DNA from: CAYMKL01 sp964390805
GTDB taxonomy: Bacteria; Chloroflexota; Anaerolineae; VGOG01
Direction: 5' to 3'
Assembly (NCBI GenBank): GCA_964390805.1
Contig: CAYMKL010000024.1
Coordinates: 1 to 64,000 of the forward strand
Length of the DNA stretch: 64,000 nt
Below the pieces are notes generated by a model. That model saw only the letters and a list, made by a program, of their open reading frames with translations, did no database searches and was not told the DNA's origin. Below are positions 34,487-43,199 of the stretch, piece after piece. The position numbers and the translations under genes were made by a program. Positions within the stretch are counted from its first letter, which is position 1. Every line of letters starts with the position of its first letter.

Positions 34487-36781
34487 GTGGCCAAGAAGAA
34501 AAAAAGACGGTCCAGACGAGCCAAAGCTAAGGCGCGCCAAGCTGCTGCCAATCCAATCGTCCGGGGGCAGGAGACCTTTCACCGAGGCGACTACGACGGA
34601 GCCATCGCCGCCTGGGAACAGGCGCGCCAGGAGCGCCCCTCGGAAGCCCTGACCACCGCCCTGGCCGAGGTCTATTTCCGCCGTGGCCTGCTCTGGTTCT
34701 ATCGCTGGCGCCAGCACGACGCCGGCCTGTCCGATTTGGACAAAGCAGCCCACCTGGTCCCCGGCGACCCACGCTACGCTTATCATCTGGGCCTAGCCCA
34801 CCACCACCAGGACAACCTGGACGCCGCCATCACCGCCTACCGCCTGGCCCTGGATGCCGACCCGGCCTTTATCCGCGCCGCAGAACTGGCTGTCCTGGTC
34901 TTGTTGGAGCGAGGCAGAGATCCCACCCAGGACGCGACCTGGAGTGCACTGCCCTCCGAACGGCAGATAGAACTCAGCCCGCTGGTCCGCCTGGTGTTCG
35001 ACCAGCCGGCGGCCCTTGTTAGCGAGGCGGCGGTCGCCGAACCCACGAGGGCCACGCCCACTTCCACCAGCCCGGCCTGGCGGTGTCCTGAGCTTGTCGA
35101 AGGGTTGTGGCAGGGGTTGGTCGCCTTCGAATCCGGGGACGACGGCGCTCACAGAGCATTGCAAAGCATCGCTCAAGACGATAACCAACCTGCGGCGGCG
35201 CGTGCAGTCGTGGCATACACTCTGGGGCTGGATGCGCTGCGCCACGATCGGTCGGCTGAAGCTTTGGCCCACTGGGAATCGGCCCGCCGCCTGGGGCTGG
35301 ACACCCCTGCTTTCCACGACAACTTGTATTTGCTTCACCACACCTGCGCCGAACAGGCTATGGCTGACGGGCAATGGGCTGAGGCCACGGCTCTGACCGA
35401 TGCCGCCCTCAACCTGTCATCCGGCGACCGTAATCTGAGGGACCTGGCGTCTGCCGCCCATTTTCACGCCGGCCACGCCAACGCCCAGGCTGCCCATTGG
35501 AACCGGGCCCTTGAACATTGGGAAAAGGCCAGGGAATTGGGCGAGAACAGCCGCGTCCTGCTCCAGAACCTGGCCCTGGCTTACGAAAAGACGGAACGTT
35601 TCCTGGAAGCGGCTGAGTTGTGGCGGCAGGTCGTCCGCCGCCGTCCGCGCAAGGCCGACGCCCCCGATGCCCTTACCTCTCAACAGGTCTCTCTGTTGTG
35701 GGGGCACGTGGCCGATTGCTACCGTCGGGCGGGCAACGTGCAAGAGGCCATCACCACCTTGCGCAACGCCGTCAAGAGCGATCCCAGTAACACCGACCTG
35801 CGCCTGGAATTGGTAGACGCCCTGGTAGCCAGCGAGCGCTGGAGCACAGCCAGTAACGAGGTGAACCGCATCCTCAAGCGGGAACCAAACAACATCAGCG
35901 CTCTGGTCCGTGCAGCCCGCTTAGATGAGGGGTACGGCCACCTGGTCCGCGCCCGGCAGGCCTGGAAAAAGGTGGTGGAACTCGACCCGAATCACCTGGA
36001 AGCCCAGGAACGCCTGGTCGAACTCCTACACCGGGAAGGCGCTCGCCTCTATCGCACCGGGCACCCCGACAAGGCCCTGAAACGCTACCGCGAGGCCCTG
36101 ATGTACATGCCCGACGAGTCCCATTTGTACATTGCACTGGCAGAGTGCTACTTCCACAAAAACGATCCAGACGCTGCTCGCCGAGAAATGGCTGGGGCCT
36201 TTGCCTTGGACCCTGCCGATCTGGATGTTTACCACATGGCAGTGGATGTTTGCCACATCGCCGACTGCCCCGATGATGCCGAATGGGTCATCACTCAGGC
36301 TACGGAACTGGTCGCCCGTCTACCGGCCGCGTTCTACCTGGACCTGGCCAACTGTTGCTTCAGGCGCCGCCAGACCAAGCAAGGCAACGACTATGTGCGG
36401 CGCGCCGAGCAGATTGCCGAGGGCAATCCCGACGACCTGGTGGACGTTGCCCTCTTTTACCTCGACCGTAAGAACAAAGGTCGGGCTATTGCCTACCTGA
36501 GGCGGGCACTGCGTCTGGACCCCGAGCACGGCTGGGCCAACTTGCACATGGGCGCCAGTTACGCCACCGCTTTGGAAATGCGCGAGGCCAGGCGTCACTG
36601 GCGACAGGCGCGCCGGACCGCGCGCCAGACCGGCGATGAGGAGCTGCTCCGGGCTGTCGAACTGGCCCGCCAAACTTTCGGCCGCGCCATCGAGATGCTT
36701 GAGCGAGGGTTGCCCTCCTCTCGAATGTTTGGTGATCTGGACATGGAGATGTTTGATGACTATGACGACGACGAATACTAG
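34487..36781 (+). CDS. Large TPR repeat protein of the Hsp70 cluster
   Basis: After a very basic start (AKKKKRRSRRAKAKARQAA) the whole protein is tetratricopeptide repeats, for example GDYDGAIAAWEQARQERPSE, PGDPRYAYHLGLAHHHQDNL and GRAIAYLRRALRLDPEHGWA. It ends in an acidic tail (DLDMEMFDDYDDDEY). GTG start. TPR proteins often bind Hsp70, and this gene overlaps the J-like gene, so a co-chaperone or client-scaffold role is plausible. At 35085-35104 the dispersed GTCCTGAGCTTGTCGAAGG repeat is translated as RCPELVEGLW. 764 aa. Confidence 0.85.
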   Translation: MAKKKKRRSRRAKAKARQAAANPIVRGQETFHRGDYDGAIAAWEQARQERPSEALTTALAEVYFRRGLLWFYRWRQHDAGLSDLDKAAHLVPGDPRYAYHLGLAHHHQDNLDAAITAYRLALDADPAFIRAAELAVLVLLERGRDPTQDATWSALPSERQIELSPLVRLVFDQPAALVSEAAVAEPTRATPTSTSPAWRCPELVEGLWQGLVAFESGDDGAHRALQSIAQDDNQPAAARAVVAYTLGLDALRHDRSAEALAHWESARRLGLDTPAFHDNLYLLHHTCAEQAMADGQWAEATALTDAALNLSSGDRNLRDLASAAHFHAGHANAQAAHWNRALEHWEKARELGENSRVLLQNLALAYEKTERFLEAAELWRQVVRRRPRKADAPDALTSQQVSLLWGHVADCYRRAGNVQEAITTLRNAVKSDPSNTDLRLELVDALVASERWSTASNEVNRILKREPNNISALVRAARLDEGYGHLVRARQAWKKVVELDPNHLEAQERLVELLHREGARLYRTGHPDKALKRYREALMYMPDESHLYIALAECYFHKNDPDAARREMAGAFALDPADLDVYHMAVDVCHIADCPDDAEWVITQATELVARLPAAFYLDLANCCFRRRQTKQGNDYVRRAEQIAEGNPDDLVDVALFYLDRKNKGRAIAYLRRALRLDPEHGWANLHMGASYATALEMREARRHWRQARRTARQTGDEELLRAVELARQTFGRAIEMLERGLPSSRMFGDLDMEMFDDYDDDEY

Positions 36782-37118
36782 TGACCCTTACGGTGTGCTG
36801 GGCCTGAAACGGGACGCCAGCCACGAGGAAATCCGCCGCGCCTATTTTCGCAAGGTGCGCGAACACCCGCCCGAGACCGACCCGGAGACATTCAAGGCCG
36901 TCCGCGCCGCCTACGAGCAGTTGCGCAGCACAGAGCAGCGGACGGTGACCGATCTCTATCTTCTCCAGTCGCCACCGCCCTGGGAGCCGCCCAAACGCCG
37001 ACGCCCGGCCCGCTTTGACCTGCGCCTACATCCCCAGGAAGTGCTGGCCGCTGCCAAAGCCTTTACCGACCTGGACCGCGACAGCTTTCGCAACGACTAT
37101 AAGCCAGTCCGTCTATAA
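36756..37118 (+). CDS. J-domain-like protein with HPP in place of HPD
   Basis: DPYGVLGLKRDASHEEIRRA followed by YFRKVREHPPETDPETFKAV fits helices II-III of a J domain, but the invariant HPD motif reads His37-Pro38-Pro39. The HPD Asp is needed to stimulate Hsp70 ATPase in classical J proteins, so this may recruit DnaK without activating it or use the shifted acidic residues. ATG 36756 lies inside the end of the TPR gene (26-base overlap). The rest (PWEPPKRRRPARFDLRLHPQ) is basic and has no zinc-finger or DnaJ C-terminal domains. 120 aa. Confidence 0.8.
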   Translation: MTMTTTNTSDPYGVLGLKRDASHEEIRRAYFRKVREHPPETDPETFKAVRAAYEQLRSTEQRTVTDLYLLQSPPPWEPPKRRRPARFDLRLHPQEVLAAAKAFTDLDRDSFRNDYKPVRL

Positions 37119-37171
37119 GCTTGGGTCGAGGCGGGCAAAGACCGCCCGTACCCAAAGGTGTATCGAAACCC

Positions 37172-37810
37172 ATGAGTCACAAACGACATGTTTGGGAAAC
37201 TATTTCCGATTTGGCCTCGCACCTGGACGATCTGTCGGACGACGGCCTGGCCAAACTGGGAGAACAACTGAGCAAGCTGGGCCGCGAGCAGTATAAGTCC
37301 AATACCCTGGCCCAGGCCCAGGCCGAGCGGCTGCAGGCTACCCTGGAATCTCTCCAGGCAGCCATGACGCGCCAGGAAGCTGCCCAGCAAGAGGCCGTCC
37401 AAAAAGCCCGGCTGGATGTGTTGAAGACTTTGCTGCCAGTGCTCGATGGGCTGGAGGCTGGGCTGGAGAGCGGCGAGCGCCAGGTCGCCCTCCTGGCCCC
37501 CCAGGATTGGGGGGAAGGGGGGCAAGACTCTCAAGCGGCGGCCATCCTCACGGCCTGGCTCGACGGCCAACGCCTGCTGCGCGACCGCCTGCTGGCCATC
37601 CTGAACGAGGCCGGCATCCAAGCGGTTCCCACCGTCGGCCAGTCCTTCGACCCCTACCGCAACGTAGCCGTGGACACCGTCGAAGACGAGGCCCTGCCCG
37701 ACGGCCGTATCGTCGCCGAGGAGCGGCGAGGCTACGCTGCCGGCGACCACGTCCTCCGCTACGCCGAAGTCGTCGTGGTGAAAAACAGGGTAACGAGGAA
37801 CGAGGAATGA
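37172..37810 (+). CDS. grpE: GrpE-like nucleotide exchange factor
   Basis: Predicted ADP/ATP exchange factor for the adjacent DnaK. The N-terminus is a long coiled coil (residues 10-85), followed by a GrpE-type core and a beta-domain with GIQAVPTVGQSFDPYRNVAV and GRIVAEERRGYAAGDHVLRY. Two oddities: a C/G-run palindrome at 37497-37523 is translated in frame as LAPQDWGEGGQ, and the C-terminal VTRNEE is encoded by the TAACGAGG repeat. 212 aa. Confidence 0.88.
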   Translation: MSHKRHVWETISDLASHLDDLSDDGLAKLGEQLSKLGREQYKSNTLAQAQAERLQATLESLQAAMTRQEAAQQEAVQKARLDVLKTLLPVLDGLEAGLESGERQVALLAPQDWGEGGQDSQAAAILTAWLDGQRLLRDRLLAILNEAGIQAVPTVGQSFDPYRNVAVDTVEDEALPDGRIVAEERRGYAAGDHVLRYAEVVVVKNRVTRNEE

Positions 37811-37848
37811 GTAACGAGAATACCCAATATCCAATACCCAATTACTAG
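37807..37848 (+). CDS. 13-codon mini-ORF made from a duplicated dnaK start
   Basis: ATGAGTAACGAGAATACC at 37807 is a near copy of the dnaK start ATGAGTAACGAGAACACC at 37871. It opens a frame MSNENTQYPIPNY ending at 37848 and overlaps the grpE stop (ATGA). It may be only a by-product of the repeat expansion or may couple grpE and dnaK translation. Confidence 0.35.
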   Translation: MSNENTQYPIPNY

Positions 37849-37870
37849 AAGTGAGGATGCGAAACAAACC

Positions 37871-39595
37871 ATGAGTAACGAGAACACCATCATCGGCATT
37901 GACCTGGGCACGACCTTCTCTGGCGCCAGTGTGGTGCGAGACGGTCGCCCGGTCATTCTGCCTAACAAACAGGAGCGGATCATGCCCTCCGTGGTGGGCC
38001 TGTCGCCCCAGGGAGAGTGGCTGGTGGGCACGCCGGCCCTCAACCAATGGGTGCTGGCCCCCGAAGCCACCGTCCGCTCCATCAAGCGCGACATGGGCAC
38101 CGACCGAATCGTGACCCTGGGCGAACATGCTTTTACTCCCCAGGAGATCTCAGCCTTCATCCTGCGCGAACTCAAGCGCGTGGCCGAGGTCAACCTGGGC
38201 CACCCGGCTGAACGGGCTGTGATCACTGTGCCAGCCTACTTTCCCGACGCGGCCCGGCAGGCCACCAAAGACGCCGGCCAAATCGCCGGCTTGGACGTAA
38301 TGCGCATCATCAACGAGCCGACGGCCGCGGCCCTGGCCTACGGTCTGGACCGGGAAGAAGACCAGGTGGTGCTGGTCTACGACCTGGGGGGCGGCACCTT
38401 CGACGTGTCGTTGGTGGAATTGGTGGGCGGGGTAGTGGAAGTGCGGGCCAGCCACGGCAACACTCGTCTGGGCGGCGACGATTTTGACGCCCTGCTGGCC
38501 GACCACCTGCGCCAGGCTTTTGAAAAGCAGCACGGTGTGGATCTGCGGAACGACCGCCGGGCCATGGCCCGCCTGACTCGCGCCGCCGAAAAGGCCAAGA
38601 TCAATCTTTCCTCCCGTCCTTTTGCCTGGGTGCGCGAAGAGTACCTGACGGAGAAACAGAGCAAGCCGCTGCACCTGGAGCTGGAGGTCAGCCGCCACGA
38701 GTTTGAGAAAATGATCGAGAATCTGCTCGGCTCCACCCGCACCTCCATCCAGCAGGCCCTGGCCGACGCCAAGATGACCATCAAGGATCTGGACAAGGTG
38801 CTGCTGGTGGGCGGCTCTACCTACATCCCTGCCGTGTGGGAGCTGGCGGCCGACGCCACCGGCCTGGATCCGCGCCAGGAGGTACACCCCTCCGAAGCGG
38901 TGGCTCTGGGCGCCGGTATCCAGGCGGCCATCATCGCCGGCCGGCCCATTGAGGCCATCCTGGTGGACGTGACGCCCCACTCCCTGGGCATCGAAGTTGC
39001 CGAGTGGACCTGGCGCGGTTTTGCGAATGACCGCTTCAACACCATCATCCACCGCAACACCACCATCCCGGTGACGAGGGAGAGGGTCTACTCAACACTC
39101 CATCCCGACCAGGATACGGTCCACCTGAAGGTCTACCAGGGCGAGCATCCTATCGCCAGCAAGAACACGCTGCTGGACGATTTCACCTTCACCGACCTCA
39201 AGCCGGAGCGGAAAGGTGAGTTGGCCCGGGTGACGGTCGAGTTCAGCCTGGACGTCAATGGCATATTGCACGTCAAGGCCACCGACCGGGGCAGTGATCA
39301 GGAGGCAGGCATTGAAGTGGCTGCCTCCAAGGAACGACTGACCCAGGAGCAGATCAGCCAGGCCCAGAAGCGGCTGGCGGAAGCCGCTCCGATCCTGATT
39401 CTCGACGAAGGGGGCCAGGCGATGGTGGGCCAGGCACGCAAGTTGCTAGAGAGTGGCGAACTGGAGCCTGAAGACGCCGAAGATCTGATCGAAGCCCTGG
39501 CGATGATTGACGAGGCCCGTCGTTTGGGAGATGAGGACGAACTGGACGACTGGTTGGATGAGTTGACCGAGGTGCTCTACGATCTGGAGGAATGA
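37871..39595 (+). CDS. dnaK: Hsp70 chaperone DnaK, short form
   Basis: ATPase domain motifs are intact: GIDLGTTFSGASVV, YDLGGGTFDVSLVE and VLLVGGSTYIPAV. The substrate-binding beta domain is present (VDVTPHSLGIEV, then TTIPVTRERVYSTLHPDQDT). The helical lid is shortened: the protein is 574 residues versus about 610-640 for canonical DnaK, and it ends in an acidic stretch (DEDELDDWLDELTEVLYDLE) without the EEVD-like or Gly-rich tail. With its own GrpE, J-like and TPR partners it looks like a specialised Hsp70 rather than the main one. Confidence 0.95.
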   Translation: MSNENTIIGIDLGTTFSGASVVRDGRPVILPNKQERIMPSVVGLSPQGEWLVGTPALNQWVLAPEATVRSIKRDMGTDRIVTLGEHAFTPQEISAFILRELKRVAEVNLGHPAERAVITVPAYFPDAARQATKDAGQIAGLDVMRIINEPTAAALAYGLDREEDQVVLVYDLGGGTFDVSLVELVGGVVEVRASHGNTRLGGDDFDALLADHLRQAFEKQHGVDLRNDRRAMARLTRAAEKAKINLSSRPFAWVREEYLTEKQSKPLHLELEVSRHEFEKMIENLLGSTRTSIQQALADAKMTIKDLDKVLLVGGSTYIPAVWELAADATGLDPRQEVHPSEAVALGAGIQAAIIAGRPIEAILVDVTPHSLGIEVAEWTWRGFANDRFNTIIHRNTTIPVTRERVYSTLHPDQDTVHLKVYQGEHPIASKNTLLDDFTFTDLKPERKGELARVTVEFSLDVNGILHVKATDRGSDQEAGIEVAASKERLTQEQISQAQKRLAEAAPILILDEGGQAMVGQARKLLESGELEPEDAEDLIEALAMIDEARRLGDEDELDDWLDELTEVLYDLEE

Positions 39596-39642
39596 CGAGG
39601 GACGGGTAACGAGTAATGAGGGACGAGGAACGAGAAGGGTGA
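39592..39642. repeat. TAACGAGG-type intergenic repeat, copy after dnaK
   Basis: ATGACGAGGGACGGGTAACG then AGTAATGAGGGACGAGGAAC, beginning at the dnaK stop codon. It belongs to the same family as the arrays at 34408, 37788, 43842 and 45661. Confidence 0.75.
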
Positions 39643-39707
39643 GCGCAGATCCGTAGTCAGTTGACATGCGCCCGCCATTTTGACACAGGTGCAGGGGGTA
39701 GCAAGTG

Positions 39708-40388
39708 ATGGTCAGGAAAACTTTTGAGCAAGAAATGCAACGCCTTCAGAATGAGGTGCTGCTTCTGGGCAGCATGGTGGAAAACGCCATCATTGACTCG
39801 GTGAATGTTCTCAAGAGGCGAGACCAGGAGGGAGCGCGAAGGCTGATCGCTGGGGATCGCGTCATCAACGAGAAGCGCTTCGCTATCGAAGCCGACTGCC
39901 TGGTTCTCATCGCCACGCAGCAACCCCTGGCCGGCGACCTGCGCACCCTCGCCGCCGTGCTGGAAATCGTCACCGAGCTGGAACGGATGGGGGATTACGC
40001 CAAGGGCATTGCCAGAGTCAACCTGATGATGGGCGACAAACCTCTGCTCAAGCCCCTAATTGACATCCCTCGCATGGCTGAGAAGGTGCGAGACATGCTC
40101 CACCGTGCGCTGGATGCCTTCATCCGGCGGGACGTAGACCTGGCCCGGGCCATCCCCGCCGAGGACGAAGAGGTAGACGCCCTCTACAATCAGGTATACC
40201 GTGAGCTGCTTACCTTTATCATGGCCAACCCACGCACCATAGACCAGGCTACCTATTTGCTGTGGGTGGCCCACAACTTGGAGCGCGCCGCCGACCGAGT
40301 GACCAACATCTGCGAGAGGGTGATCTTCACTGTGACTGGTGAGATGGTGGAGATGGATTCGGAGGAGGGCCTGATTGGGATCGCCTGA
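39708..40388 (+). CDS. phoU: Phosphate-signalling protein PhoU
   Basis: Two PhoU helical-bundle repeats are visible. Each has the metal-binding E-x3-D pattern: ITELERMGDYAKGIARVN-like in the first half (VTELERMGDYA) and NLERAADRVTNICERVIF in the second. PhoU links the Pst transporter to PhoR signalling and persistence; no pst or pho two-component genes are next to it. ATG 39708 is chosen over GTG 39705. 226 aa. Its 3' end is partly duplicated at 42119. Confidence 0.94.
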   Translation: MVRKTFEQEMQRLQNEVLLLGSMVENAIIDSVNVLKRRDQEGARRLIAGDRVINEKRFAIEADCLVLIATQQPLAGDLRTLAAVLEIVTELERMGDYAKGIARVNLMMGDKPLLKPLIDIPRMAEKVRDMLHRALDAFIRRDVDLARAIPAEDEEVDALYNQVYRELLTFIMANPRTIDQATYLLWVAHNLERAADRVTNICERVIFTVTGEMVEMDSEEGLIGIA

Positions 40389-40476
40389 CACGGCAATTGA
40401 TCCCGAACTGAGTGGACTAACGAAACCGGGCGGGAGCGAAACACCCCTGCCCCCGAAGTCTACTTGAGGTAAGCTA

Positions 40477-42063
40477 ATGCGCAACATCTTTCGCCGCAAA
40501 CCAGCGGCTGATCCAGCCGCAAAAAGGTACCCAGAGGCCCTGGCCGAGCTCCTGAGCCTGGGCAAGTCCACCGACGGCACCCGCTACCAGAAGTGGGCAG
40601 AGCGATTGAAAGACCACGTGCCGGACCTGATCCGCATGGCCCTGGACGAGGACCTCAACCAACGCATGGGAGACGACCCGGTGGTGTGGGCGCCGCTCCA
40701 CGCCCTGCAGATACTGGGCGCTCTTGGTGTTGAGGCCGCCGCTCAACCACTGACGGCCTGCTTGGATTGGGACGACGATTGGGTCAGTGGGGCGCTGCCC
40801 AAGGTCTACGCGGGGATCGGCCCGGCCGCCATCCCGGTCTTGCAGGCCTACCTGGAAGACAGCACCCACGACCAGTTCGGGCGGGCCAAGGCATCGGAGT
40901 CGTTGGCTGCCATTGCCGAGGCACACCCATCGGTGCATGAGGCCATTGTAGCCTACCTGATCGCTTTCCTGGACCGTCCCTCGGCCGATGACAGCGCCGC
41001 CGAAGAAGATGTGACGACGTTCGTCATCGGCGACCTGGCCAATCTGGGCGATCCATCCGCCTATCCGGCCATCAAACGCGCCTACGATGAGAATCGGGCG
41101 AGCCCGCAAGTGATCGGGTTGGAGGACGTGGAGGCTGACTTTGGCCTGCGCCCCAAGCCCGACTACACCAAGCCACCGGCCCCACCTGAGGAGCCCGGTG
41201 TGCGCTTGTCACTGCGCTGCAAGGCCTGTGGGCGGGAGCGTTCCTACCTCTTTCCTAAAGTCTATTGCGACCTGGGCACAGCAAAGGATAAGAAGAAGTC
41301 GGCCAAATACGATTCCATCATCATCCCCCAGCGTGTGGTGTGTCAGAAGTGCGGGGCGGTGGATCAATACGAAATCAGCGCTATGGGCCGCATGGCTCTC
41401 ATAGCCGACCTGCTAGTGCAGGCTGAGCCTAAACTGCAGCAATTTCGGCGTGAAGACCAGCGCGTGCAGTACATGGAGTTCACCACCCGCTGGGGCCCTA
41501 TGCACCCGCTGGAAGGTCTTGAGCGCTATCAGGCAGAGATCGCCCGGCACCCGGATGACGCTGACCTGCACGTGGGCTACGGAAACGCGCTCAAATTCCT
41601 GGGGCGTACCGACCAGGCGGAGACCGAGTACCAGCGCGCTGGGGAGTTCGATCCCGAAAACCCGCACGTCTGGCACAACCTGGCCGAGTTGGCCGCAGAC
41701 CGGGGAGACTACGCCGAGGCCATCAGGCTGTGGCAACGGGTGCTGGAGGTGACGCCGCACAGTAAGCTCCCGGCCGAGGAACGTCTGCTTTTCCTGGAGA
41801 CGGCACGAGATAGCCTGAAGGCACTACGGGGCCACGCCGGGTCTATCTCACGGCACGCCGTACCCCTGTCCACCCGCACGGTTGTGGACGAGTCAGTGAC
41901 CTCGCCCCTCCACCCAGCCCAACCCTCCCAGGCGGAGCCGCCAACGGGCACGCGACTCACGGCCCAGGAGACCCGGCCTATCCCGCGGGTAGGACGCAAC
42001 CAACCCTGCCCTTGTGGCAGCGGCAAGAAGTACAAGCACTGCCACGGGCGCCCCGTCAAGTGA
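40477..42063 (+). CDS. HEAT / zinc-ribbon / TPR / SEC-C protein
   Basis: Residues 15-210 look like HEAT repeats (LHALQILGALGVEAAAQPL). A zinc ribbon follows (CKACGRE about residue 247 and CQKCGAVDQ about 290), then two or three TPRs (DADLHVGYGNALKFLGRTDQ, NPHVWHNLAELAADRGDYAE). The C-terminus is a SEC-C zinc motif GRNQPCPCGSGKKYKHCHG, as in SecA tails. The parts all suggest a scaffold that binds proteins and perhaps ribosomes or SecB-like partners. Role unknown. 528 aa. A strong terminator follows. Confidence 0.8.
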   Translation: MRNIFRRKPAADPAAKRYPEALAELLSLGKSTDGTRYQKWAERLKDHVPDLIRMALDEDLNQRMGDDPVVWAPLHALQILGALGVEAAAQPLTACLDWDDDWVSGALPKVYAGIGPAAIPVLQAYLEDSTHDQFGRAKASESLAAIAEAHPSVHEAIVAYLIAFLDRPSADDSAAEEDVTTFVIGDLANLGDPSAYPAIKRAYDENRASPQVIGLEDVEADFGLRPKPDYTKPPAPPEEPGVRLSLRCKACGRERSYLFPKVYCDLGTAKDKKKSAKYDSIIIPQRVVCQKCGAVDQYEISAMGRMALIADLLVQAEPKLQQFRREDQRVQYMEFTTRWGPMHPLEGLERYQAEIARHPDDADLHVGYGNALKFLGRTDQAETEYQRAGEFDPENPHVWHNLAELAADRGDYAEAIRLWQRVLEVTPHSKLPAEERLLFLETARDSLKALRGHAGSISRHAVPLSTRTVVDESVTSPLHPAQPSQAEPPTGTRLTAQETRPIPRVGRNQPCPCGSGKKYKHCHGRPVK

Positions 42064-42118
42064 GGGCCAGCTAGCACCCTCACCACGTGATCCGTGGAAA
42101 ATCCGTGTCGTGCTCTCG

Positions 42119-42157
42119 CGAAGCGCGCCGCCGACCGGGTGACCAATATCTGCGAAA
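42119..42157 (+). pseudogene. Fragment of a second phoU 3' end
   Basis: GCGCGCCGCCGACC and the next 20 bases match phoU positions 40283-40315 almost exactly, coding RAADRVTNICE. The following CCGGGCAGGAGCGAAA resembles the sequence after phoU (CCGGGCGGGAGCGAAA at 40425-40440). It is a remnant of a duplication of the phoU end plus its terminator. Confidence 0.6.
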
Positions 42158-42159
42158 CG

Positions 42160-42200
42160 AATCCGGGCAGGAGCGAAAGGCTCCTGCCCGGATTTGCTTG
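42160..42200 (+). terminator. Strong Rho-independent terminator
   Basis: AATCCGGGCAGGAGC (42160-42174) and GCTCCTGCCCGGATT (42180-42194) form a perfect 15-bp stem with a GAAAG loop, followed by TGCTTGTT. It lies between convergent genes and can serve both strands. Confidence 0.85.
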
Positions 42201-42226
42201 TTATTCAGTTGGTAGCTTGCTGTGGC

Positions 42227-43195
42227 TCACTTCAGAGATTCGGCGATGCGAATCGCCTCGTCCAGGCTCAGATTAGCCCCGCCCAGGGTGTAGCTGACGC
42301 CATCGGCTTCCCAAGTTAGGCTGGTACCTTCGACCCAACCGGCCCGCCGGCCATTCAGTGTCACCTCCTCAATGGGTTTATCGGTCAGCGTCGCAATCCC
42401 AACCACCGTGCTGACGACATGGTTGTCTGACTGCTCTTCCACACGCTCATACACCGGCACTTGTGCCAGGACGATCTCGCCGTCCGGGCCATCGTAGAAG
42501 AGGAAAGCCCAGTTGCCAGGGGCAACCATCGCCTCACGGAGCGCGTAGCCAACGAGGAGATGACCCGGTTGGCGCACGCCGAAGGTGGTGGCCGTCTGGG
42601 CCTCGTCGAAGGTGTCGAAGCGGTGCACGGTGGCGTCGTGGTCCGGCAGCACGTTGCCGCCGAAGTTGCCAATGGCCGTCCGGATGATCCAGCCATCGCC
42701 CAGTCGCCCTACCTCCGGCGTGGCTGGCGGCGGTTTCCGTGGGTGAGCAGCCACCCACTCAGGACTGACTTGATGGACGGTGGCGTGCGGTCCCAGCGAT
42801 AGGCTTTGCACAAAGCTTTCGATGCCCTGAGCCACAGCCGTAAAGGCACCAGGCCAGGCCAGAGTGACCACGAGGAAGACGATCAGGATAGCGGCTATAA
42901 GGATCAAGGCCGGACGGCGTTTCCAGAAAAAGTTTCGCATACGCATAGCATACTCCTCTCGTAGTTGCCACCCTTCCCGTTTGCCAATCTGGTTCAACAA
43001 TCGGCGTCGGAGCGCCTGCCGCACCCGGCTCTCAGCGCTGAAGTCGGTCGTGGCCAGGGTACGGGCCAGGTCGAGGGCCTGACGGTATTCGGTCGGGGTC
43101 GGTTCGGAGTCCGTCCGTCCAGCCTCGCTTAAGAGACTACCCACATCGCGGCTGAAGCGATCAGCCCAATCTTGCTCATTCATGGTCTCATTCAT
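42227..43195 (-). CDS. Anti-sigma-factor-like membrane protein (DUF4367 C-terminus)
   Basis: The N-terminal cytosolic part (about 85 residues) precedes one membrane helix (ALILIAAILIVFLVVTLAW). The outer part ends in WEADGVSYTLGGANLSLDEA, the DUF4367 pattern found in anti-sigma factors. ATG 43195 overlaps the end of the sigma-factor gene and its ribosome site AAGGAG is inside that gene, so the pair is coupled. It probably sequesters the adjacent ECF sigma factor at the membrane. The signal is unknown. 322 aa. Confidence 0.82.
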   Translation of the reverse strand: MNETMNEQDWADRFSRDVGSLLSEAGRTDSEPTPTEYRQALDLARTLATTDFSAESRVRQALRRRLLNQIGKREGWQLREEYAMRMRNFFWKRRPALILIAAILIVFLVVTLAWPGAFTAVAQGIESFVQSLSLGPHATVHQVSPEWVAAHPRKPPPATPEVGRLGDGWIIRTAIGNFGGNVLPDHDATVHRFDTFDEAQTATTFGVRQPGHLLVGYALREAMVAPGNWAFLFYDGPDGEIVLAQVPVYERVEEQSDNHVVSTVVGIATLTDKPIEEVTLNGRRAGWVEGTSLTWEADGVSYTLGGANLSLDEAIRIAESLK

Positions 43196-43199
43196 GGTC

